Source: Ww85 sp963745765 (lineage in GTDB: Bacteria; Desulfobacterota; Desulfobulbia; Desulfobulbales; Desulfocapsaceae). From it: a DNA stretch of 64,000 bases. Below the pieces are notes generated by a model. It worked only from the letters and a program-made list of their open reading frames with translations, was not told the DNA's origin and did no database searches. Below, in pieces: positions 55,527-64,000 of this stretch. Positions within the stretch are counted from its first letter, which is position 1, and each line of letters begins with the position of its first letter. The DNA is taken from assembly GCA_963745765.1 (NCBI GenBank), contig CAVUYQ010000016.1:62001-126000 (forward strand), in the 5' to 3' direction. The position numbers and the translations under genes were made by a program.

Positions 55527-58500
55527 TCAGGAGCACATCTGCAATTCCTGCAGATGTGCTTTTAGCTTCTTTTCAGATACCGTGGTTACGGTTCGTATTT
55601 CGGGTGAAAACAGATTCACCCGCAGCTCGTATACCAGCAAGCGATAGGTTTGATAGAGTTCCCGGCACTCATCTTGTGACTCCTTGTGCCTGGATTTTTC
55701 GAGGCTGTCAAGATAGGGTGTAAGTTTTAAACGTTTCTGCTGATCTTTCGCGGGATTGGCATATGCCCTTTCTACACGTATGGCCAGGCTTTTCAGGTAT
55801 CTTGACGTGTTCTCAAGATCATGAAGGGTTGTTTTTGAAAGAAAGTCCTCCGAAATAATGCTTTCCAGGTGGTGATACAGGTCAAGAAAAAGCTCCCGGT
55901 TCTGACTGATTTCAGAAGACATATGTTCGTATTTTTGTATGAGTTCATAGACGGCTCTTCTTTCCCGGAGCAATCCGATAATCTGGTCAATTATCTGTTT
56001 TGCACGGGAGTAAAAGTCCTGTTGACTGATTGATCCGACGAGAGCATCATATTGTTCGCGCGAGATAATTCCGTCAAATTCTGAGCCAAAAAAACAATGC
56101 ATGACGAAATCAAGCAGGTTTTGCCGGGCATTCTCCGTACCGCCGATAACGGTCGTCATCCAGACGGCGGAAGGGCTGGTGAGTGCCAATCGGCAGTATT
56201 TTGTCAATTGTTTCAGTGGTTGTCTGAACTGCAATTGCAGGAGGTATATGGTTCCTGCGAGGGTGGTGTCGTTGGCATTTTCCCGGTATCCATATACTTG
56301 ACCGCAACACCGTTTTTCGCAGGGCAGGCGTGCAAGGCACCATAGCGGTAGCCGACTAACTTCTTGTCGGCACTGATGCATCGAATCCGTTGCGGAAGCC
56401 CTTCAAAATCCCAGCTTGTAAAATATTTATTTTGCAGTTGTGATATTAGTTTTTCATCCTGTCTGCTGAGAGATACGTTGGAATTATCCGTTGGAATTGT
56501 TTGAACGGTGTGCAATAATTCCTTGAGATTTCTTCCCGTCATCACCTCTTTTCCCCGGGCATCGACGATGCTGAAACGCATCTGCAGATGATCCGGTAGC
56601 TGGTGCTGCCAGTCGCTCTGGGGTACGGTAATCTTGAAATGTTGGAAAAGTGCTGTGCTGAGTGCTCTGAAGTAGTTTCCCTGGCCGAACTCCAGCGAAT
56701 CAAGTAAGCGCTCAACCGTTGTATTTACCGGGATAAGTCGTACCCTGATTTTTTTTGGCAACGCTTTGATCAGGAAGGTGGTTTTTTCAACGATCAACCC
56801 TGGAACAAGCCAGTCGAAACGTTCGTCTTTGAGGTGCTCAGCAAGATAGTCAGGGATATGCGCCGTAACACCGTCTGCGGGGTTTCCCGGTTCAAAACAA
56901 TAGGAAAGCGGGATTTCGATACTGCCGTGCATGAGCTTTGAAGGAAAGTCGAGCAACTCTTTGTCTTCAAGCGGCTGCAGGAGGATATCGACAGCTGACA
57001 TCTCAAGTAGGGTGCCATCATTCTTCTGCAGAAATTGAATAAGGGTGGCACGGTCATAGACGTTTTGCGGCAGTCTGGCATCGTAATAGGCAAAGATGGC
57101 GGTGTCATCGATGACAATATTTTTTCGCCTCAGTTTATGTTCCTGCTCCTGCCATTTTTCTATAAGCGTGTTATTCTTTTCCAGAAATGGAAAAGAGCCG
57201 CTCAACTGGTTTTCTACGAGCGCTTTCTGGATAAAAATCGTCCGGGCTTCCGGCCGGTTCTTTTTGTGTATCTGGCCGAAATTAACCATTCTGCCACTGA
57301 CAATGATGAGTCCCTTCAGAGATACCTGCTCGTCGGCAATAACACGGCCGGTTTTTTTCTGCCATCGCGGATTAATCCATGAATAGGAGCAAAACGGCCC
57401 GGCAGCCGCCTCGACCCATTCCGGTTCGATGCTGGCAATCGTCAGGCCATAGAGCCTTGTCGTTTCCAGGAAAGATCCTGCCAAGATCCATTCGCCGCCG
57501 CGCAGGTATTGCTGGGAACCGGGAAAGATCATAAATTCGTTGTTGGCGGTTCCCTGGTAGAGCGCGCCCTTTTTTTTCCTGGCGGCATGACGAAACATCC
57601 CGCTCAGCAGCGATCGATGGATCTTCTCATAGGAAGCTTCTGCATGGTTAAAAGTGAATGATTTGTGGCTCGTTAAAATTCGTTTCAGCTGATCATGCAG
57701 GTCAATCCATTCGCGCATCCTTTGAAAAGAGAGGAAATGTTCCGAGCAGAAACGCTTCAGGCTTCCCCAGGAGAAGGTCGCGACCTGGTTGGTGATAACC
57801 GTTCCAGATGTTAAGCAGGGATATGAAATCAGATTGCTGATGAGCAAATATTTTATGCGCCTTATCGGCAAGCTGTTCTTTTTCAGCAGGGCGAACCCGC
57901 GGATCCTGAATGGCCAGAGCCGCAGCAATGATGGTCATCTCTTTGAGGCAGTCATTTTTTTTTGCTTCTATGATAATACGAGATATTACCGGATCGATGG
58001 GCAAGCCTGCCATTAAACGCCCGATGCTGGTGAGCCGGTTGCGGTTGTCGATACCACCCAGTTCTCTCAATAGCATGAAGCCATCCCGGACGGCAGATGG
58101 CTTCGGCGGTTCGAGAAAGGGAAAGTCGGCAGGATCACCGAGATTGAGTACGATCATCTGCAGGATGACCTCGGCCAGATTCGATCGTTGTATCTCCGGA
58201 GTGGTAAATTCCTGGCGTTGAACAAGGTCATCTTCCTCATAGAGGCGGAAACAGGTTCCGGGACCGATTCTGCCGCAGCGACCGGCACGCTGATTACAGC
58301 TGGCCTGGGAAATCTTTGTGACAGGCAGCCGGGTCGTACGTGAACGATGATCATAGCTGGCGATGCGGGCAAGGCCGGTATCGATGACATATCGTATGCC
58401 AGGTACCGTGACTGAGGTCTCGGCAACGTTGGAGGAAACAACTATTTTGCTATTGCCTGTTGGCTTTGAAAATCCGTTGTTGATCTTTCGCCTGCAGACG

Positions 58501-59262
58501 GCCAAAAAGAGGGAGAATCGTCCGGTCAGGGATACGTCCCTGGATAACTTCACAACAGGATCGAATATCACGTTCCGTCGGCAGGAAGACAAGTATGTCA
58601 CCTGGCGGGTAGTGATGGCAGACATGGTCGACAGTCTCAATACAATGTTCGAGAAAGGTTATCTCTTCCTGTTCCTCGTTCGGGGGGGAGTAGACCAGAT
58701 CTACCGGATGATTCCGTCCTTCTATCTGCAGTATCGGGGCTAGACTGAAATGTTTTGAAAACAATTCCGTGTCGATGGTGGCTGACGTGATGACCAGTTT
58801 AAGATCAGCTCTTTTGGGAAGCAGGCGATGCAGGTAACCGATAAGAAAATCAATATTAAGACTTCTTTCGTGAGCTTCATCAACAATGATGATATCATAT
58901 GCTAAGAGAAGGGGATCTTGTCTGGTTTCAGCCAGCAGAACGCCGTCGGTCATGAATTTGATGCGGGTTTCTTTTGATGTACGGTCACTGAAACGGATCT
59001 TGCTGCCGACCAGATGTGCCAGGTTACCCAATTCCTCCTTGACTCTTTCACAGACAGAGGTGGCGGCAATGCGCCGGGGCTGGGTACAACCGATTAATTT
59101 CGATGAGTTCTTGAGAAGCTCAAGACAGATTTTCGGGAGTTGTGTGGTTTTGCCTGATCCGGTATCACCGGCAATGATGGTAACCTGATTTTTTTGAATA
59201 AGCTCCAGAATAGCAGGAGCATGAGCGGTAATCGGAAGATCCGGGGGATAAAAAAAATCCAT
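55527..59262 (-). CDS. hrpA: ATP-dependent RNA helicase HrpA, three frameshifts
   Basis: DEAH-box helicase, about 1245 residues when joined, a normal HrpA length. The N-terminus has Walker A GDTGSGKTTQ and DEAHERS; then the SAT motif, IVVSSNVAETSVTVPGIRYV and QRAGRCGRIGPG, and the HA2/OB region. The later part ends with a DUF3418-like C-terminal domain. Frames change near 58450-58640, 57700-57930 and 56210-56380, all without loss of family sequence. Involved in rescuing stalled ribosomes in some bacteria. Its start is 78 bases from the reverse-strand galU leader. Confidence 0.85.
55532..55560. terminator. Hairpin at the 3' end of hrpA
   Basis: AGCACATCTGCA (55532-55543) and its complement (55549-55560) around ATTCC, within the last codons of hrpA. 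On the plus strand a short T run follows. It may end read-through toward hrpA from the left. Confidence 0.35.
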
Positions 59263-59369
59263 GAAAACGTTAGCTGGCAGAGATATTTTATGGTAACTGT
59301 TCTTCTTCTTAAGAGAGAACCATATACCATAAAACAGCGGTGGCTGTCATTTACTATAAGGAGCAGAAA

Positions 59370-60242
59370 ATGAATGTTAGAAAGGCGGTAATACCTGTTG
59401 CCGGTATGGGCACAAGGTTTCTTCCAGCGAGTAAAGCAATACCAAAAGAGATGCTCACCATCGTTGACCGTCCAACTATCCAGTATATTGTTGAGGAGGT
59501 AGTCAATTCCGGCATCGATCAGATTATTTTTGTTACCAGTCAGGGCAAATCTGCCATAGAAAACCATTTTGATTACGATTATCAGCTCGATAATATACTG
59601 AAAGAGAAGAATAAGACAAGCCTGGTAAAAGAGCTGGAGTCAATATCCAATCTGATTGATATCGTATCAGTTCGTCAGAAAAAACCGCTCGGTCTCGGAC
59701 ATGCCATCTGGACTGCCCGCCATATTGTCGGCAATGAACCTTTCATGGTCTGTCTTGGCGATGATCTTGTCTTAAGCGAGACTCCCTGTGCCAGGCAGAT
59801 GCTCGATCTCTACAATGATGTCGAGGAATCAATCATTGCAGTACAGCGCGTTCCCGCTGACCAGACCTATCAGTACGGCATCGTTGAAGGTGAAGCAAAT
59901 GGCAGAGACCGGACTTACCGCGTTTCCCGGATGGTTGAAAAACCGGCTCCGGGGACGACCGATTCGGACCTGGCTATCATCGGAAGATATATTCTCAAGC
60001 CGGAAATATTCGATATTCTCGGTGGCACGACGCCGGGACATGGCGGTGAGATTCAGCTGACAGATGCCTTGCTGGCCCTTTCCAAAAAACGTGAAATGTA
60101 TGCCTATGAATTTGACGGAATACGCTATGACGCCGGGGATAAAATCGGTTACCTGAAGGCTATTGTTGCTTATGGCAGCAGGCATAAGGAAATCGGTGAG
60201 GAGTTTAAAGAACACCTGAAAGAATTTGTTACATCGTTATGA
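59370..60242 (+). CDS. galU: UTP-glucose-1-phosphate uridylyltransferase
   Basis: Makes UDP-glucose for polysaccharides and trehalose/glycogen-related pathways. 290 residues from ATG 59370 with AAGGAG upstream; a GTG at 59340 is less likely. Signatures: VIPVAGMGTRFLPASKAIPKE, the uridine-binding QYIVEEVVNSGIDQIIFVT, and VEKPAPGTTDSDLAIIGRYIL. It supports the cell-surface gene theme. The stop overlaps the priA start by four bases. Confidence 0.95.
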   Translation: MNVRKAVIPVAGMGTRFLPASKAIPKEMLTIVDRPTIQYIVEEVVNSGIDQIIFVTSQGKSAIENHFDYDYQLDNILKEKNKTSLVKELESISNLIDIVSVRQKKPLGLGHAIWTARHIVGNEPFMVCLGDDLVLSETPCARQMLDLYNDVEESIIAVQRVPADQTYQYGIVEGEANGRDRTYRVSRMVEKPAPGTTDSDLAIIGRYILKPEIFDILGGTTPGHGGEIQLTDALLALSKKREMYAYEFDGIRYDAGDKIGYLKAIVAYGSRHKEIGEEFKEHLKEFVTSL

Positions 60243-62776
60243 TGCAACTGGAGGTTGCCGTCGCTGTTCCGGTGAAGCAGTTGTACACCTACGCTCTTTC
60301 AGATGACGACCAGGCTCTTTATCGCCGATCGGCCGCAAATCTCGTCGGCAGACGTGTCTTTGTGCCCTTTGGCAACAGACGGGCTACCGGCTACGTTCTC
60401 GATGTAAATGATAAAGAAAAACCGGAATTTGAGGTAAAAAATGTCATTGAGGTGCTCGATGATGATCCGCTCTTCCATGCGGATATAGTCCCGCTGTTCA
60501 GGTGGATCTCTCTCTATTATCATTATCCGATCGGTATTGTCGTCAAGACAGCATTGCCCGCGGGCTTAACAATTGGTGCAGGCCGGCAGATATGCCTGAC
60601 AAATAAAAAGTGTTTCGAGCTTGTTGTGAAAGAGTTTTCGGCGGCTGAAATCCCTGATTGGGCAACGGCGCTTGCTGAAAAACAGATGCTGTCACCGGCG
60701 CAGAGCAAGAAACTCCTCTCTTCGCCCCACCATAAAAAATTGTTAGAGAGACTTGTTAAGCAGAAATGTATAGCTATCGAAAAAATAACCACCCGGGAAC
60801 GGGTGAGAAAGAAATACGAGGTCTGTTATCGAACTTGCGATAACGCAACAGTCGGAAAGACCGAACCGCCGGGATCAGGGGACAAAAAAAAGGAAACGAG
60901 AGAGCGCATCAGAACCATCGGGAAACAGGAGAAGTATAATAGATCGGAAACCAAAACGTTGGCATATCTCAGTGAAATAGCGGCAAGCAATCAATGCCCC
61001 GATGTTCCGCGAAAGGAATTGCTGTGTGTGTATCCTTACGCGGCTCAAGTCATCGGAAAACTCATCGAAAAGAAGCTTATTGAAGTCCGGCGAAAGCGGG
61101 TTTACCGCAGCCCGTTCGGAGACATCCTGCCCTATTATGACCAGCCGGAGACGCTAACCGAAGAACAGCGTCAGGTTTTGCTTGAAATAAACGAGACACA
61201 GCATGAACGTACTTTCAAGACCTTTCTGCTGCACGGGATAACCGGCAGCGGCAAAACTGAAGTATATCTGCAATCGGCTCATGCGGCATTGCAGATGGGG
61301 AAAACCGTTCTTGTACTGGTTCCGGAAATTGCCCTGGCAACACAGATAGAAGCACATTTTGTTTCACGTTTCGGTGATAAGGTGGCGCTGCTGCATTCAG
61401 GACTTACACCGGGTGAGAGGTATGATGAATGGCAGCGAATCGCTTCGGGTGAGGCGCAGGTTGTGATTGGCGCACGATCTGCCGTTTTTGCGCCGCTCTC
61501 TGATCTCGGGCTCATCATCGTCGATGAAGAGCAAGACAGCAGTTTCAAACAGGAGGACAGTCTACGCTATAATGCGAGGGATGTGGCAATTGTCAGGGCA
61601 CGTTACCTCGACGCCGTCGTCGTTCTCGGTTCAGCCACACCATCGGTTACCAGTTTCCATCATGGTTCTCAGGGTAAATATCATCTGTTGAAAATGAATA
61701 ACAGGGTAGGGGGGAGGCTCCTGCCGACGGTTTCCGTCGTCGATCTGAGAAAAAGGGACAAGGATTCAGGGAGAGGACTCTTTCATAAACTGCTTGAAGA
61801 TGGTATCAGGGAAAATTTCAAGGCAAAACAGCAGACCATACTGCTTCTCAATAGACGGGGCTTCTCCACTTCGGTTATATGCCAGGATTGCGGATCACTG
61901 GTAGAATGCCGTCATTGCAATGTGACCATGAATTATCACAAGAAGAGAAAGATACTTCTCTGCCACTACTGCGGTTACAGCCTGCCTGTTGCCATACGCT
62001 GCCTGTCCTGCAATTCGGCGACGCTGCAGCCCATCGGTTTTGGCACCGAGCGTGTTGTCGAGGCGGTAGAGGCACTTGTCCCCGATGCGCGGATAACCAG
62101 ACTTGACTCCGATATTTCTTCTGACAGGAAAAATTTTCTTTCAATCCTGCAATCAGTAAGAGACGGGGCTATTGATATTCTGGTCGGCACGCAACTGATT
62201 GCCAAAGGGTTGCATTTTCCCAACGTGACTCTTGTTGGCATTGTCCTTGCCGATAGCGGACTCGCCTTTCCAGATTACCGTTCCGCCGAAAAAACATATC
62301 AGCTTATTGCCCAGGTTACCGGTCGGGCCGGAAGGGGTGACAGAGAGGGGAGGGTGATCATCCAGTCAATGCATCCTGAACACTATGCTATAAGACTCGC
62401 CGCTCAGCACAACTATAATGAGTTGGCTGGACAGGAGATAGATATCAGACGGCAGGCCGGATTCCCACCCTTTACCCGACTGGCCTCAATACGTATTGAA
62501 CATGCCAGTGAACGAAAAGCGAGAAACAGCGCTCAAGCTATTGCCTCCGAGGCCCGGTCCTGGTGTCAAAAAAATGATCATAACCCGGTGATTACTATTC
62601 TTGGTCCGGCACCGGCCCCTCTCGAAAAACTGAGAGATTTTTATCGCTGGCACGTCCTGCTGAAGAGCATCCGGCTTGAACCTCTGCACCAGCTCATCGA
62701 TCATGTCGACACCATGTTCCAGCCGGGATACGGTGAGCGTATCACTATTGACATCGACCCGGAAAATATGCTTTGA
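60239..62776 (+). CDS. priA: Primosomal protein N' (replication restart helicase)
   Basis: 845 residues. After an N-terminal 3'-binding domain (VAVAVPVKQLYTYAL), the helicase shows Walker A HGITGSGKTEVYL, DEEQDSSFKQED, and the zinc-binding cysteines of CQDCGSLVECRHC and CHYCGYSLPVAIRCLSC. Motifs VTGRAGRGDREGRV and QSMHPEH follow. Restarts stalled forks. ATG overlaps the galU stop. A little longer than E. coli PriA (732), from an insert of about 100 charged residues near 180-280. Confidence 0.95.
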   Translation: MMQLEVAVAVPVKQLYTYALSDDDQALYRRSAANLVGRRVFVPFGNRRATGYVLDVNDKEKPEFEVKNVIEVLDDDPLFHADIVPLFRWISLYYHYPIGIVVKTALPAGLTIGAGRQICLTNKKCFELVVKEFSAAEIPDWATALAEKQMLSPAQSKKLLSSPHHKKLLERLVKQKCIAIEKITTRERVRKKYEVCYRTCDNATVGKTEPPGSGDKKKETRERIRTIGKQEKYNRSETKTLAYLSEIAASNQCPDVPRKELLCVYPYAAQVIGKLIEKKLIEVRRKRVYRSPFGDILPYYDQPETLTEEQRQVLLEINETQHERTFKTFLLHGITGSGKTEVYLQSAHAALQMGKTVLVLVPEIALATQIEAHFVSRFGDKVALLHSGLTPGERYDEWQRIASGEAQVVIGARSAVFAPLSDLGLIIVDEEQDSSFKQEDSLRYNARDVAIVRARYLDAVVVLGSATPSVTSFHHGSQGKYHLLKMNNRVGGRLLPTVSVVDLRKRDKDSGRGLFHKLLEDGIRENFKAKQQTILLLNRRGFSTSVICQDCGSLVECRHCNVTMNYHKKRKILLCHYCGYSLPVAIRCLSCNSATLQPIGFGTERVVEAVEALVPDARITRLDSDISSDRKNFLSILQSVRDGAIDILVGTQLIAKGLHFPNVTLVGIVLADSGLAFPDYRSAEKTYQLIAQVTGRAGRGDREGRVIIQSMHPEHYAIRLAAQHNYNELAGQEIDIRRQAGFPPFTRLASIRIEHASERKARNSAQAIASEARSWCQKNDHNPVITILGPAPAPLEKLRDFYRWHVLLKSIRLEPLHQLIDHVDTMFQPGYGERITIDIDPENML

Positions 62777-62784
62777 GAATTCGT

Positions 62785-62930
62785 TAGTTTTCGTCCGGAA
62801 ATGAGCGATTTTTACCTAAATCTAGGCGCTCGATAAATTTAACCGCAGGCATATATTTGATATTCCGAGGATTAAATTTTGAGAGTAACGACGAGTTAGG
62901 GGAAAAGCGCTGTTTCAGGATGGAAACTAG
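62785..62930. repeat. Interspersed repeat, full copy with GTTTTC/GGAAAC tips
   Basis: Left tip TAGTTTTCGTCCGGAAA (from 62785), right tip TTTCAGGATGGAAACTAG (to 62930); the tips are imperfect inverted repeats. Between them is the core TAGGCGCTCGATAAATTT and its continuation, shared with 47558-47700. It starts nine bases after the priA stop. Nothing else in 62931-63017. Confidence 0.75.
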
Positions 62931-63017
62931 TTATTTCAGCTATTGTCCTGTCCTTGAACAGGTGAGGACGAATCCGGGATAGGATGGTGATGTGATTATG
63001 GAGGGAATGGTCCGCTC

Positions 63018-63950
63018 TTAGAGAAAAGATCTGAGCATTTGCCGCAGAGCATCCCAACTGGCTTCTTCATAAATGGCCTGACGAATTTTTGAAGAGTTTG
63101 TCACCGCCTTGAAGTATCTGCCAAGATGATTTTTAATCGGACCAAGTCGGGGCTGTTTTTCACCGCAATAGCGTTCATATAATTCCATATGTCTCAGAGC
63201 ACCCCGGGCGATGGAGCTGAGACTTGCGGGTTTATCATCGGGATGAAATATCCATGGATTACCCAGGGCTCCGCGACCAATCATGACACCGTCACAGCAG
63301 CCTGCTGCCAGCCGGTCAAGTGCCTGCTCGTGTGATAAGATATCGCCATTGCCGATAACCGGAATGGTAACGGCCTTTTTGACCTGTCTGACAAGGTTCC
63401 AGTCTGCCGTTCCGGAAAAAGCCTGTTTCCAGTTCCTTCCATGCACGGTTACCGCAGCAACGCCGTTAGATTCAGCCATTCTCCCATATTCCGAACCGTT
63501 ACATGTTTTACTGTCGGGGCCCGATCTGATTTTAATGGTAACAGGACATGAACTGTTGGCAACAACCTTGATTACAATCTTCTCGGCCAGGCCGATGTCG
63601 GCCATCAAGGCGGCACCGGCGCCGCGTTTTGTTACCTTTTTTACCGGACACCCCATGTTGATGTCTATGAGATCCGGCTTAAAGCTGCTCAGGTAAGCAG
63701 CAGCTTCTCCCATAATGACAGGGTCAGCACCAAAAAGCTGAAAGCTGACAGGTTTTTCCTCCGGGCAGCTGGCGAGCATGCGAAGCGTTCTCTGCTGTCT
63801 ATAGATAAGTCCATGGCAGCTGATCATTTCAGAGACGCACAGGGAGGCCCCATATTCGCGACACAACAGCCTGAAAGGGAGGTCACTGTATCCTGCAAGA
63901 GGTGCAAGGATGAGAGGGCTGGTCAGGGAAACGGTGCCGATTTTGAGCAT
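63018..63950 (-). CDS. dus: tRNA-dihydrouridine synthase (DusB-like)
   Basis: 310 residues. FMN-dependent reduction of uridine to dihydrouridine in tRNA D-loops. Visible are APLAGYSDLPFRLLCREYG, NMGCPVKKVTKRGAG with the catalytic Cys, VTIKIRSGPDSK, TVHGRNWKQ and VIGNGDI. Start at 63950 (MLKIGTVSL). It is convergent with priA. DusB versus other Dus groups is inferred. Confidence 0.92.
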   Translation of the reverse strand: MLKIGTVSLTSPLILAPLAGYSDLPFRLLCREYGASLCVSEMISCHGLIYRQQRTLRMLASCPEEKPVSFQLFGADPVIMGEAAAYLSSFKPDLIDINMGCPVKKVTKRGAGAALMADIGLAEKIVIKVVANSSCPVTIKIRSGPDSKTCNGSEYGRMAESNGVAAVTVHGRNWKQAFSGTADWNLVRQVKKAVTIPVIGNGDILSHEQALDRLAAGCCDGVMIGRGALGNPWIFHPDDKPASLSSIARGALRHMELYERYCGEKQPRLGPIKNHLGRYFKAVTNSSKIRQAIYEEASWDALRQMLRSFL

Positions 63951-64000
63951 GTGACAGCGAAACGGATACGTTGACGGGATCGGCAGGATTGAAGGATCAA

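Overview
The window reads as chromosomal DNA of a Gram-negative bacterium. The best guess is a Desulfobacterota (deltaproteobacterial, Desulfobulbales-like) genome. That placement is an inference from gene content and style: MsbA/WaaL/KdsB lipopolysaccharide genes, a Gly-rich CFIATAAYG surface protein, a very long CofD/YvcK-like protein, a sigma-54 activator and PAS-type kinases, at moderate GC. No rRNA, tRNA or CRISPR array was seen.

Layout. 1-4.3 kb (minus): lipid A/LPS genes (partial O-antigen ligase, MsbA, a lauroyl-acyltransferase-like gene, a sugar epimerase). 4.8-6.8 kb: two secreted proteins. 6.8-15.8 kb (plus): a tightly packed polysaccharide cluster (asparagine synthase, hexapeptide transferase, flippase-like membrane protein, four GT2 glycosyltransferases, a polyprenyl glycosylphosphotransferase). 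15.9-32.5 kb: housekeeping genes (Bax-inhibitor protein, CoaBC, a tRNA-queuosine mannosyltransferase homologue, NadA, two EamA transporters, a nucleoside-phosphorylase-like protein overlapping a histidine kinase, GlgB, YqgE, RlmH, RsmJ, KdsB). 32.7-37.2 kb: an extended YvcK/CofD-like protein and a hybrid kinase. 37.6-55.4 kb: an accessory region with an MscS channel, gene relics, a GC-rich sulfatase/HAD/sulfatase block, a 380-bp direct repeat around a SYLF lipoprotein, a membrane-bound sigma-54 activator and degraded genes (ChrA, aldo/keto reductase). 55.5-64 kb: HrpA, GalU, PriA, a Dus enzyme.

Two things run through the whole window. First, at least a dozen otherwise full-length genes are broken by single-base frameshifts (lpxL-like, SGNH hydrolase, GT2, glycosylphosphotransferase, coaBC, QTMAN-like, histidine kinase, sulfatase, sigma-54 activator, hrpA three times). 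Essential genes such as coaBC are among them, so most are probably sequencing indels, not true pseudogenes. They are annotated as single genes with the shift noted. Second, at least three families of small inverted-repeat elements (MITE-like) are scattered here, many abutting or overlapping stop codons; one supplies the C-terminal codons of the YvcK-like protein.

The most interesting leads are: a bacterial homologue of the animal enzyme that mannosylates queuosine in tRNA; a one-protein transmembrane sigma-54 activator with a periplasmic solute-binding domain; a terminator-like hairpin just before asnB that may gate the polysaccharide operon; a duplicated start region that gives a 16-codon leader peptide overlapping a sulfatase start; and the MITE families with shared cores but different tips.
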